From: Stenopsyche tienmushanensis
Lineage: Eukaryota; Arthropoda; Insecta; Trichoptera; Stenopsychidae
Reading direction: 5' to 3'
Length of the DNA stretch: 64,000 nucleotides
Assembly: GCA_008973525.1 (NCBI GenBank)
Contig: WACJ01000529.1
Location: 1,984,001-2,048,000, forward strand
Shown: positions 14,101 to 24,850 of the stretch, in pieces
Layout of the letters: every line of letters starts with the position of its first letter
Numbering within the stretch: position 1 is the stretch's first letter
Translations under genes and position numbers: made by a program
The notes under the pieces: generated by a model
Told to the model about the DNA's origin: nothing
The model's database searches: none
Seen by the model: the letters and a program-made list of their open reading frames with translations, nothing else

Positions 14101-16481
14101 TATTACACATAGAACGATAATTGATATTCACAGCAATTGAAGATGATGCAAAAAATACAGTATTACTCAACCAAACACATTAAAATCCACCAACATAAAA
14201 ATCATATCAAATGTATTTAATTCCTAATATTTCTACAGCGCTTTTATATTATAATACAATCTATATGGCAATTTAAACGATATACAGAGTTGAACCGGTA
14301 TTTTTGTACGTCATAATGACTTTAATGCAACGTAGATTTGTCCATTGATATTCACAATGCGTTATCGCCAATTTAGCGTTTCCCAGTTCAACGTTTAAAA
14401 ATCATTCTAATGCTGAAAGCGATTTGGTTGCTTTTAACTAATACCATATTAGTTGCCCAGCATGCATGTAAAACACTAAGGCTATTTAAGCAATCATAGC
14501 AAAACTTTCACTCCACTTTAATGTATTTCTACGAAACTAAACGTAAATTTTCGCCGAAGAATATCGTGATTTGAGTGGCAAAATAAAATCACAAAAGACG
14601 ATTTCTACGGGCTTCCGGGATTCTTTTGACGCGAGGCACGTCGATGTCTAATGAATCAGCTATGAAAGAGGAGTATTTAAGACGAAGTCTTCCTGTTGCA
14701 GTAAAAGCAGCATCTACTTCTATCTATATTCAATAATTCAATTCACAATTAATTAATTATTGACGATGCACGTCGAAAACGCGGAATGAACATGTTTGAC
14801 AATAAAACGGTTGATATCTTCACAGGGTCATGCTTGAAGCGATGAGGTCAATTATAATAGATACGGGTTATAGTATCATTCTGAAAAAGACTACAAGGTA
14901 TTTCAAGGTTAAATAATATTCCCAATCAGGAAATAAAATCAAATCGAAACCACACAGCAAAATCATTTACATCAAAATGTGTTGCATGCAGGAAGATTGC
15001 TAAATACATTAACAATGTAAGATGCAATACAATATCAACCATCAAAATTGGCATTGGCATCTGTATTGGCATTCAATTCCAGGTCTTCAAATAAACCTGA
15101 AACACAAGAAGCCAGCTCACTGCAAGGCAATTAACTATAGTGTAGCAACTCAAACGAAGTAATTTCATAGCGCTGTTTGCAAGAAGACGGAGCTTAATAC
15201 GTCCTACATGCACATTTAACACCGTGTCAAACTAAAATTTAACAATCGATACATATTAGATTCCTTAATTTATATTACAAAGGATCTAAATGAGCATAAC
15301 TTTAAACTAAAGCAAGAAGTTGTCCCCAATGCATAATTTAGCTCACTACAAGAATGATTAATATGGCAAATAGGAATGCGTTAGAAACGTACATCGCAAA
15401 TCGATTGGCAAAATTATTTTAAATAGTAATATATTCAGGTTTTATATTTTACGGACGTATTCGGCAAAAATAATTTGGCCAACCTTGAAATAAATAATCA
15501 GGGGATAAATCAATGATCAGCATTTAATTTACGCCGTTATTATAGAAAACAAAATAAATTGGCAATAAAACGCGTTGAAGGATTTGAAATTTTCGAAAGT
15601 TTGGGTATAAGATTGATATATGTAATGTATTCAAATGTATCTTTTTATGTGGCTATGTTAAAAAGGACCTGTGTGCAAAATGTGTAAAAAATCCCAATAT
15701 ATCGAAATACGCAATGAAGTGACTAGATGTATATATGCAAGTTGTTTGGCACTTTGATCGACTAATTTTTTTTGGGAGTTAATGGGATCATTTGCTACGT
15801 TACGTACATTTTTGCAAAGGCGGCACTTGATGTTTCAATTAAGATTTCTTTTCTGGGCACTTATTCCGTGGCTCGCGCGGTTTTTAGACCTGACACCACT
15901 GGATTTCTCTGTCTAAGGACGGGTTAATTAAATTATTTACACTACAAAGAAGAGGACAAATGAATGAGGAACTGCTACTTCAGACAACTACAATTGAAAT
16001 AAGGAAAAGATGTAATGCGTGTATACGAAGCAGAGGTGGCCAATTTGATAAAATTTGGAAATCTGGACGCTTGAAACATTGGGGTAGTTACTAATTGGCG
16101 AGCTTAGGCGACACCTAGGGGCAGTAACTGTCTAATCTGTGTATACGTATATACAGTACATATATGTTTTTCAAATTGTTACATTAATATTTCCCCCTAC
16201 CGGTGATGTATTTACTACACCTCGACTATAATAATGGGAATATCGATATGAAATATAATAGATACGGGATTCAATTTTTTTGTATTCCTCCGTAATATAA
16301 TTACGAATTAAATCAACGTATTATAGTATATAAGTATTCATCTGCAGCGAAGGAAATAAATAATTTGTCGGGAAATCGGGATTCTTGCGAGCTTTAGTAC
16401 GTGTCTCAGCAGAAAGGAATTTTATCAGTCACATTGATGGTGTTATACAAAAATGGGGACTAACGCGGTCATCAACTCGAA
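8179..16481. other. Long non-coding region, no convincing gene
   Basis: Eight kilobases of mostly AT-rich DNA. Several open frames occur (9098-9364 plus, 10403-10789 plus, 10930-11115 plus, 11821-12078 minus, 13241-13435 plus), but none has a recognisable domain, good splice context or a codon pattern different from chance. Some stretches (10900-11400, 13190-13480, 15830-16100) are of higher complexity and may be old mobile-element material. No tRNA, rRNA or array-like repeat was found. Confidence 0.4.
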
Positions 16482-16574
16482 CTAGCATTTAAACATCTGA
16501 TGACGATACCTCCAACGAGTGTGGATGCTGAGCGTGCATTTTCAGCAGCTGGTTGCTTGGCTACCAAAATGTAA
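16482..16574 (+). pseudogene. hAT transposase C-terminal dimerisation fragment
   Basis: Thirty codons ending in TAA read LAFKHLMTIPPTSVDAERAF, then SAAGCLATKM. The block P-[PA]-[TS]-S-V-x-[AS]-E-R-x-F-S-x-A-G is the diagnostic motif of the C-terminal dimerisation domain of hAT-superfamily transposases, and the preceding leucine and isoleucine positions also fit. The frame is closed upstream by a TAA at 16461-16463. The usual continuation after the motif (a basic RxxL segment) is replaced by a stop, so only this core survives. More fragments may lie at 16340-16460. It is a dead remnant of an autonomous element; no intact transposase was seen nearby. Confidence 0.82.
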
Positions 16575-16585
16575 TTTCTTAAACT

Positions 16586-16682
16586 ACTGAAAATCCCGAT
16601 CCCGGGACTGATTCCGGGGTGGTCTAATTCAATCCCGAAATCCCGGGATTGAAATTCTGACTCGGGATTGGATTCCCTAGTC
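16586..16682 (+). repeat. GC-rich short repeats based on CCCGGGAT / AATCCCGA
   Basis: Directly after the hAT remnant there is a cluster of degenerate repeats built from TCCCGGGATT, AATCCCGA and GGGATTGGATTCC, alternating orientation so that the tract is rich in local palindromes. It differs sharply from the AT-rich flanks. It probably belongs to the same hAT element, but could be an independent simple repeat. Confidence 0.5.
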
Positions 16683-16910
16683 GTGACATTGGACTGTACA
16701 AGGATTAAAAATTTATGTTTTCGCTCTTGTAAGACTCTAACTGGGTCAATAATACAGTTAGATTTTTAAACGTTTCATAATTTAGTAATCAATGTGAAGT
16801 TTTACCAGTTGTAGAATAATATACATATTATAGTGTTAGGCAAAAGATAACGCTATGCGTAACCCGAAAGAAATGTGTTAAAATGAAACATGTTATAAAC
16901 ATTTTGAAAT

Positions 16911-16960
16911 TACAGTGTACTCTCGATTATCCGAGTCCGAATTATCCGGTTAGCGGATTA
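16911..16960 (+). mobile_element. pogo/Tigger-like terminal repeat (outward end at left)
   Basis: The sequence ACAGTGTACTCTCGATTATC followed by CGAGTCCGAATTATCCGG has the style of pogo/Tigger terminal inverted repeats (CAG start, then alternating ATTATCCG-like blocks). A second copy in inverse orientation is at 39160-39225. No transposase is attached. The element is likely a solo end or part of a MITE; its right boundary is not visible. Confidence 0.5.
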
Positions 16961-16996
16961 TGCGTGCCTGAAAAATATTATTTGATTACTAAACAT

Positions 16997-17678
16997 TTAG
17001 CCTGTATGTATAGGATGATCGCGTATTTACGAGCGAATTCCAGTGATTCAAAAAGAGCACTCTTGAACGTTGAGCTTGGAGAGAGAGACAGACGTTGTGG
17101 GCGACATGTTGGGCGACGAGAGTGTTAAACTGATTGTCCATAGGCCCTCCGCATTGCTTGTCTATCTGGCTTAACCCTTTAAGTAGTGAGCTAATTTAAA
17201 ATTTTCATTCTTTAATGCTATATGTGCTTGTCCGCCACTTATCGTCTGTACAAATCCACTTATCTGTCAGAACCACAGCAGCGCGTATGAAGCTTATATT
17301 TAACACTCTCATCGCCCAACATGAATCGGTGTTGTTTCCCACGGGGCCCAAATTCGATAGTCAAAGCGTAAATAGAAGGAATAGCAATGCGATATTATAA
17401 CGCACGGGATAAATAAATAAACACGGTCGATAGCACAAAATATTCGGTCAATTCTTCAAGTAAATGTAAACAATATATTATACTTAAAATCGATTCATTA
17501 TATGATTCGCACGTCATTATTAGCCGATAAATTTGGGTTCACGATCTATACAATCGTACTATGTACGCAGGAAACTCTCCGTCTGTCTCCCATGCATAGT
17601 TACCGAGCTTCAAAAGTACTCTTTCTGAATTACTGGAATTCGCTCGCAAATACGCGATCATTCTACCATACAGGTTAA
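16997..17678. mobile_element. Fold-back element with ~98-bp inverted arms
   Basis: The left arm (16997-17094) and right arm (17580-17678) are imperfect inverted copies. Shared blocks, read along the right arm, include CGTCTGTCTC, ACTGGAATTCGCTCG, AAATACGCGATCAT and ACAGG(T/C)TAA. Inside is a second inverted pair: 17101-17128 against 17299-17323 (TTTAACACTCTC then TCGCCCAACATG). The short open frame across the left arm is a by-product. There is no transposase, so it is best described as a fold-back or long-TIR MITE. A diverged relative of the 17315-17420 interior lies in the first intron of the USP3 gene (28147-28256). Target duplications were not resolved. Confidence 0.65.
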
Positions 17679-18000
17679 CTATGAGCATTTCTCATGGCGA
17701 CCCAGCTAGAAGGCTTTATTCATACAGTTTGTCTTACATATTTGTATATTTCTTTTCGAATGCATTTAAACTTTCACTCTCCAAAATAAATTCAATCCAA
17801 TTTCTATCCTCCTACAAAAACTTTTCAGTTGAAATCAATAAATAAGTCTATTATTGATATAATAACAATAAGTATTACAAAATAAAATAATTAAATTTTT
17901 ATTATTCTCTGTTCTATTACATTTATCTCCATTATTTATGTGACTAAAATAAACAGTGATGACCTCGTTCAACACTGTTTAATTCAGTACTGCAACTAAT
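17679..18000. other. Non-coding stretch, no gene seen
   Basis: AT-rich DNA between the fold-back element and a small Tigger-like fragment. Nothing recognisable. Confidence 0.4.
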
Positions 18001-18004
18001 TAGA

Positions 18005-18034
18005 ACTTATCCCCCGTGTTTAGCGAGGTTTACT
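18005..18034 (-). mobile_element. Possible Tigger-like TIR fragment
   Basis: On the minus strand this reads CAGTAAACCTCGCTAAACAC followed by GGGGGA. A CAGTAAACCTCG-type start is typical of Tigger/pogo terminal repeats. It is short and unpaired, so the assignment is tentative. Confidence 0.3.
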
Positions 18035-20504
18035 GCATTTTAAAAAATATTAAATTAATATAGGATTTGTTTTAAAATTAATAAGTCATCGTGTGAATTA
18101 AATTTAGGTTTTCAGTGGGGGGATAAAATGTTTAGGTAAGACCATTAAGTGCTGGCAACACTCGCTTGTTTGTTATGTTGTAGGTTTGGTTCTAAAAGTT
18201 CTAATTTTACGGGCATAAACCAAGCACAACGGCAAGTTTGCTTAGTTTTGTCGTACAAATGTCAAAGTTACCTTCCCGCAATTAATGTTTGGTGTACTTA
18301 TCTAATCTGTTATGGGAAAGATAAGCCGGCTCAAGTTTGACGAGAAATTTGTCAATTGCGGAATGGATGTCCGACCAAAAAAAATACTTTTACTATCAAA
18401 TATGACACAGATATTGAGAAACTTGTTCTATTATACATGCAATAGTAGAATCGACCGCCATACGTAATTCTGACGCGAGCCCAACAGCTGACACATAAAA
18501 AAAATGCACAAGAATTTCATTATTTTAGATTTTTCGTTTGAAACGCGCCAAACATAGGTTATGGTCGCTATTTGAACGAATCCGCATCAATAGCGGTTGG
18601 TAGACCTGTACTCAAATTAGAGATAATAACTTAATTGGGCTTAATGTTGTTTTTATTTTTAATCGAGTATGAATTGTTTATCGATTCAAAGTAACTGAGT
18701 ACAAACCTTGTGGATTTTAATTTTAAATTAAATTGTCGCTCTCCAAAGTAGGTAGATTACAAAGCAGTTGTCATCTGTTGATGTTTCTCATGATTTGCAC
18801 TGGTATTTTTCCAATAACCCTTGCACAACAAACGAGCACTTCAACAAGAAGGACAAGTCACGTCCTTCAAGCACACACACACACAATCACACCGACTATC
18901 CGGAAACGGAAGTTCAGAGCGAACACTGCATAAAGAACCGTCCGAGTCAAATTCGCCTGACTGACTAACGTACGCCAAACCCACTTTCGCCTCCAACACT
19001 GACGTTAAACACACAGCAAGCTAATATTTTCAACCTTCGCAATACCGTGGCAATTTTTAAAATAAAACAAATCTATCCAACATGTTTTATCCCCAACAGC
19101 CAAAAATTTGCAGCGCTATTATATTGTCTAATAAAAACATAAATCTTCATTTGAACTTTGACACCGTTTGATAAACATAAGCAATTCTAACAGCATACAT
19201 TTACATAACACTTTTTTATATATGAAATTCCGTTGAAATAACTAACAAATAATAATTCAATAGCAAAAAAATATAATATTTATTTTCACATTTATTTTTA
19301 ATATAATCTATTATGGAAATATATTTTTATTGCCATCGTATAACTCTAGGGCATAATGGCAAAGTATTAAAATGAACGCTCGTCGCGAATTGGAACATGT
19401 CAGAATCGAACGAGAGCATCGTGCGTATGTTTTTGTTTTGGGGTCCATTAGCACGCTCACTTTTTGGAAAGGAAGACCGCGGGAGCGCGACGGTTATGTC
19501 GAGTACCGGATATACACATAGCAACACTCAAAGCACATTCTCGTCTCATGTCTTATTGGACTCTTGCGATTCTTATTGGGATACAAAAAAATAGCACCAA
19601 CTCTTTCATAACCTCACTAACCAATACGTCAAATGACATTTGTTTACTGCTCGTACGGCTGCGCACAGACGTATCATCTGTCGATGTACAGACGCAGCTT
19701 TTAACTCGGAGCTTTCATCAACAAACAATAATATTTCTGATTATTTTGAGGAGATGTCACCTAAAAATATACCATAAAATTAAATACAACAGTTAAAAAC
19801 AAATGAATTCATATTTTAAATTTGATCATATTTGCTACCAACCTAAGCATGCGAATTATATACCAATCACATTAATTTAAAATCCTATTATATTTCATTT
19901 TTAAATCTTGGTTGTGTTCTTTGCTAATATTTTACAGCGCCATCTCTTATAAAATTTACAAAGCAAAATCTAGTTCCGTGTTTATTTGAACCGTTTACTA
20001 TGAAAGTGACCTGTAGTGAAGGTAATTTTAATTAATTAGTATTTAACAAGTTAGCCTCAATTTTTAGACAATTTCATTAGTTGAATAATCAGTACGTTTA
20101 ATTAATGCAGTTAAACAAATTAAATATAAAACTTAAAATTTAATATTAAATTTTAGAAATTATTTCACTCGGATAGTAAAGAAGAATTAATGACTAATGC
20201 TTTTAAAAAAATCGAAAAATAAAGAGAATCATAGAATAATATTCGTCTTCAGAGGATGAAGATACAAATAACAACAGAGAAAAGACTGATGAAATATACA
20301 TCCCAAAAGTGCGATACATGTCAAAAATGCGACTTATTAAACATCGAATGATGACGAAGATAAGAATAAGCTCTGAATGCATCCTAAAACATGTTAAAAA
20401 TTTAAAAAATTAAAGACACATTATAGCTTACAGTGACATGTGTGCAGGGCAAAATAGAAACATTAAAGTAGCTTTAACGTGGCTTAAAATTGTCCAAACT
20501 GTTA
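18035..20504. other. Intergenic region with a (CA)n tract, no convincing gene
   Basis: Contains a (CA)7 microsatellite at 18872-18885 and a GC-richer stretch at 19370-19700 with overlapping open frames on both strands (for example 19464-19796 plus), none with a recognisable motif. An acidic, broken coding-like tract reading SSEDEDTNNN occurs near 20250-20290. Nothing firm can be annotated. Confidence 0.35.
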
Positions 20505-20760
20505 GAAATAATCAGTGATGTAGTGCTAAATAAAAAAGTCTGGGAGCGCTGATTAATTATAATATTTCAGTACCCCCTCCCCTACCAGCAGTGATACAAT
20601 TTTCGCACCAAGTTTCCAACCAAACGGTCTTCAATTTAACTAATTTAAGTTAAAATAAATTTTTGAAACATATATTATGCAAAATTTCTAAATCGTTTAG
20701 AAAAAAGTGTGGGAGCGCCGACCCCACGCGCCCCCGCCCCACTACACCACTGGAAATAAT
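20505..20760. mobile_element. Complete 240-bp hAT-type MITE with 8-bp target duplication
   Basis: The element occupies 20513-20752. Its ends are inverted: CAGTGATGTAGTG on the left, and CACTACACCACTG on the right, which reads CAGTGGTGTAGTG on the other strand, a match at 12 of 13 positions. It is flanked by identical octamers, GAAATAAT at 20505-20512 and again at 20753-20760. An 8-bp target duplication and CAGTG-type ends are hallmarks of the hAT superfamily. There is no coding capacity. Two internal copies of a TGGGAGCGC block lie near the ends (around 20543 and 20710). It could have been mobilised by a hAT transposase like the one whose relic lies at 16482-16574, but that link is inference. 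Confidence 0.88.
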
Positions 20761-22659
20761 GTGGAAATTATAGATCATAAATTTTAATATCAGGAAATTC
20801 GTTTTTAACAAAATGATAGCAATTTTGGCGTGGTAGAAATGTCACTAAAAAAAAAAATTACTGTTTGTCCAAGATTATTACAATATTATCAAAAAGTGTC
20901 AGAAAAGTAATTACTTTATTGTAAATGATATGAGACAAAAAGATTTTATATCAACAAAATTATTAGAAGACGCAATTTTTAAAAGGTGAAGAAATTTAGC
21001 AAAGAATCAATAAACTGGTTAAAAATATGTTGGATGCGTTTTGTCAGAAATGAACCATATAAAATTTTCTATAAGATATAAATGAATGAGAATGAAAATT
21101 TTAAGTCCTGAATTACCACGACACCACTGTATAAAAATATCAGATTACAACAGCAAAATTCAAGGACATAATTGACCTATTACGATATATACCACCAGAA
21201 CATCATGATTTCTTCAAATTCCTTTCACACACACATGTAACTTTGTTTATGTTGTAATTTTGTATGTTATGTGGTTAAAAAATGTTTTGAGTCGCATAAA
21301 TTATGTTTTTGAAAAGTTGTAAAGATATGTAAAATAAATTGAATATTGATTTTTTTTCAATTTGAAACATCTTAAATTAGAATTACAAAAATGGACTTGG
21401 GCTCTTTCAAATTATATAACGAATCCGATTGTTAATTTTGAAAGTGGCCTAACTCCATTCTTGGTAAGAAAACGCATACTATTCACTTAATAAGTGCTAT
21501 TATTTTAATAGGAACTATAAATTTAACACCTTTAGATAAACTTAAGCAGTACAACTCATTAGTATCCTGTGCGTATATTTTTAATTACATTGAAACACAA
21601 GCCCTTAAATATCTCCATTTTAGGAAAAATGGACTTTCAAAATAAACGGCTCATTTATATTACAATCGGTTCTCAATTTACGATCATTCAGACTTACGAC
21701 GGAAAGCAAAATTTTAAAAATATACATATCGAAGCTAAATTCACGTCTGGATTTAAAGTCCGTTTGACTCTTTTTTCGGATGGAAATCTAGTCAGTTTTA
21801 AATTGAAGCCATAATATCAATTCAAATAGAGAAATTGTAGTAGAAGTAATTTATAGCATCGTTCAATTCGCTCAAAAACTCAATCTGGAAATTGACAGCG
21901 AAAATATAATTCAACTTTTAGAAAGTGATGTTAAATCGCTCACAAAACTGGATTTAATTGAGATTGAAGAAGCTACACAAATAAAAATCAAGAGTTAAAA
22001 GAACTAAATAAACACAATGAACTACCTAAAATAAATGTGCTTAAAGACGTGGCTGCAACTTTTAGCCAAATCAGAAATGAAACCCAACAATTTAAAAATA
22101 TGGACTCAAGACACCGATAGATCTTCGAAGGTACGCACACCGCTTCATTAAGCAGGCATTTGCTTATTGTAATGAAATATATAAAAAAAGAAACAGCAAA
22201 CTAAAAAAACAACTCTGGAAATGTTTATGAGAAAAATAAACCCCACTAATGCAATCACTAAGTCACTCTTACACCAAAACGGCATAATTCATATAAATGT
22301 GCTTCCACGCGTAACCATCATTTGACAAAGAACATTTTACTACACATCCCATACTTTGCAGTGTTAATATGTTGGTGTAGTATTAAGTCTTCATCCAAGG
22401 CATTTCATTTCAAATAGTGATCCTAGAGAAAGCTAATCATTAACTGAGCACTTTTATTTAGAACTCATCATCAAAATGTGCAATGGGTGGGTGAACAAAT
22501 TTTTGAACACTGAACGTTTTAAGTAATTTAAAGCAAAAATAAATTTAAAATAAACAATATTAACACAATGTATGCAGGGTTTGATGAGTGATGACACCTA
22601 GTGTGGGGGTATCCAAAAATGATACCATGTCAATAGATTGGTTGGTTTAAATATATTTT
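20761..22659. other. Decayed coding-like DNA, probably old transposon
   Basis: Several frames carry interrupted protein-like sequence on the plus strand. One example is a 62-residue frame at 21624-21814 starting MDFQNKRLIYITIGSQ; another is a frame near 21850-21990 containing KSLTKLDLIEIEEA, whose LxxxDLIEIEE pattern resembles C-terminal parts of Tigger/CENP-B-like transposases. A third, near 22000-22110, reads LKELNKHNELPKINV. All are broken by stops. The region is best regarded as mobile-element debris of uncertain family. Confidence 0.3.
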
Positions 22660-22716
22660 TTAGATTAATCTCTGGCGCTCAACGAGTGGCATGCCGAGAA
22701 CTGGAATGTTCGTCTC
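22660..22716 (-). CDS. Candidate short terminal exon, unknown gene
   Basis: On the minus strand a plausible acceptor (GCTGTTTGCAG) is followed by 19 codons reading ETNIPVLGMPLVERQRLI and TAA. The segment is clearly richer in G+C than its surroundings. It lies about 260 bases beyond the RpS17 stop on the same strand, so it could be an alternative last exon of RpS17, the last exon of an overlapping gene, or a coincidence. The residues are not recognised. No donor partner could be assigned with confidence. Confidence 0.25.
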   Translation of the reverse strand, partial: ETNIPVLGMPLVERQRLI

Positions 22717-22977
22717 CTGCAAACAGCATGTTAATACATATTCTTATTTCAATAAGAGAAAATAATAATTTCTTCTCACAAACTAATTAGGACGAGCATC
22801 AGAGATATCAGACAAGCAGGCAACTAGAAATAGTTACACGTTCATTCAACGGCAGTAGGCCACCCTGAATATATAGAGTAGTATTTCAGTTACATTATAT
22901 GTATCTCCACACATCGATAGAATAAAACAAGTATCTATTTTTTTTAGATTTTTTTTAATAGAAAATCATAGATTAAA

Positions 22978-24813
22978 TTAGTTTCTTCTATTGTAGGTTT
23001 GTGTGGTTGGTTGAGTGAGTTGAAGACCAGTAATATTACTGAAGTCGAGCATCTTCAACATCTCCTTGGTATCAGGATCAACTTCAATGATATCATGCTC
23101 CAAGGCTGATACTTCCGGTACATAGTTGTCACGACGTTCACGTTCCTCTTCTTGTAGCTTGACAGAGATGCCTCTAACTTGTGAGTGACGGAGACGTCTC
23201 ATCAAATGGGTGACGAATCTTAAAATCAAATTATAAAAACATTAGAAAGATTACAATGCATCATTAGATTAATTTAAAACGAGAGAATTATTTTCAGTCT
23301 GCCAAGGTGTGTCATTCAATTATAATTATGACAAAAGAAACCATGTACTTGTGTTTCATCATAAAATAAAATATCCTAATTTATGGTATCATATTATTTA
23401 GTGCTATTTGTTATATTGAATTTACTGATTGAAAACGACTGGTTATATTAACTCATTATGGGGGTTTGCTGATATTGCGTGAATTATTTTGTTGTAGTTC
23501 GCAAATTGTTTAAAAAAAAACAAACTAAAATTATGTATGGACATCGAGTAAATTTTTCACAAAAACAGCATATTTGTTGACAGTCCATAAAGAGTTGACA
23601 TGTACGGAGTAATGTTTAGTGTTCTTCTACAGGAACAATGTCAGAGCAATCAGCCTAATACAAGCGGACCTAATAATGGGACGGGTAATTCTACTCATTT
23701 CACAGGCTTAATTTTACAAGTCTTTAGGTATATTTTACATGATTATTGTACGTCATTTTTTTTTACAAAATTCCCAAATATATTCTAATGCAAAATAAAA
23801 TGTTTTTTTGTTCAACACTTTTTATGTGTTACAATTCAGCAGACAATGACGGGTGTCTTTCGTGCACAAAATATTGACAAGCTACATATGCAGGTTTTGC
23901 AACGTTTCCCTTCACACTGATGAATGTTTCGATAAATATCATACCTTATCTAGGTATTAGAACCTTATTATTCACTTGTGTGGGTTTTTCTATATATAAA
24001 TAAAACATTATTTGAAATGCTCCATAATTTACACGTATCTATAAAAAATTAAGTGTTTAGGTTTAAATAACTACACATAATTGAGGCAAAGGTGGCAAGT
24101 GATTATTTTAATTTTATTACAATATAATAAGTAGTTTAAAAGTAACAGCCGCTTTTAAAATGTATTTATTTGACACATTTCCATGGCTTTTGACCATTAC
24201 GCGTACCAACCGCCTGTAAACAATAGCTACCTAAGATATATAAAGACGCAAGTATTCAATAATGAAGATGCACATGCTATCTACATTCACGAAAAATATT
24301 TAACTGATGCTAATTTTTTTAAAAATATAACCAAGCACCAATCTTGGGAAGTGAAAGTCACAAATCGTCACCAAATAAATATTTAATTATCGATAAAAGT
24401 AATTAATCAATATTGATACCATAAATATTTCATAATTCATAAAACAACTCAAAATGTATGATTAACTTACCCGGCGATCTTATTCCTCAAAGGTTTTGTG
24501 GGAATGTTGGCGATCTCTTGACATAACCTCTTGTTGGTGTCGAAATCAAGTGTCAGACGAGAATAGTACTTCTCGATGATGATTTTAGCATTTTTCTTGA
24601 TGGTCTTTGTCCTGACGCGACCCTACAATCAAAAACACATGACATTAGTGGCCATTAGGTTATGTTAGCCCGAATCACCCACAATAGCGTCCAGAATCCT
24701 TGAATCGAATAATTCCAGCATAAAAATATCCAGGAGAACGAAAATCGTATCGATAAACACAAGGATCACAGGGATTTAGACGGATGTTAAAGATTCAACG
24801 TGATGCCTACCAT
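22978..24813 (-). CDS. RpS17: Small ribosomal subunit protein eS17 (RpS17)
   Basis: Encodes a 40S ribosomal subunit protein found in eukaryotes and archaea. Three exons read on the minus strand: exon 1 coding part 24813-24811 (only the ATG), exon 2 24622-24471, exon 3 23218-22978. Donors ATG|GTAGG and GG|GTAAG and acceptors TTGTAG and TTTAAG join in frame to 131 codons plus TAA, the length of the fruit-fly protein (human has 135). Residues GRVRTKT at the start, the ITNKR-like block [16 protein letters not shown], and the highly conserved [20 protein letters not shown] and [10 protein letters not shown] blocks are all present. The C-terminus (NRRN) is insect-like. Separation of the initiator codon from the rest by an intron is also known in other animal RPS17 genes. 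It lies divergent from USP3 and its second intron (about 1.25 kb) may hold a snoRNA. The gene appears intact and is expected to be strongly expressed. Confidence 0.98.
23219..24470 (-). other. RpS17 intron 2
   Basis: A 1,252-nt intron, long for a ribosomal-protein gene. It holds a possible box C/D snoRNA on the sense strand (23288-23368). On the opposite strand it holds a 52-nt splice-bounded segment at 23633-23684 and an ATG frame of 67 residues at 24183-24386 (starting [10 protein letters not shown], good CCATGG context). Neither plus-strand item is recognised. Confidence 0.85.
23288..23368 (-). ncRNA. Candidate box C/D snoRNA in RpS17 intron 2
   Basis: On the RpS17 sense strand there is a box C match ATGATGA (23362-23356) and a box D match CTGA (23297-23294), about 60 nt apart. 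TTATTT before box C, with one unpaired T, can pair with AAATAA directly after box D to form the closing stem. A degenerate C'-like TGAATGA occurs in between. Ribosomal-protein introns are common hosts for such RNAs. Against it, I could not identify an rRNA target for the bases upstream of box D, and no clear D' box is visible. The stem is made of A-U pairs only. Confidence 0.3.
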
Positions 24814-24850
24814 CTTGCCGAACCAGCGAACGCAAAAGAAAGCCTGTCAG
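24814..24850 (-). promoter_or_regulatory. RpS17 5' leader with probable 5'TOP start
   Basis: Immediately upstream of the ATG the minus strand reads CTTTCTTTTGCGTTCGCTGG, beginning at 24842. A transcript starting at a C followed by a pyrimidine run is the 5'TOP signature of ribosomal-protein messages, which couples their translation to growth signalling. The leader would be about 29 nt long. The start site is inferred from the motif only. Confidence 0.55.

Noticed and set aside
24183..24386. 67-aa plus-strand frame with good ATG context inside RpS17 intron 2
   Set aside because: No known family, antisense to a ribosomal-protein intron, and no splice or promoter signal.
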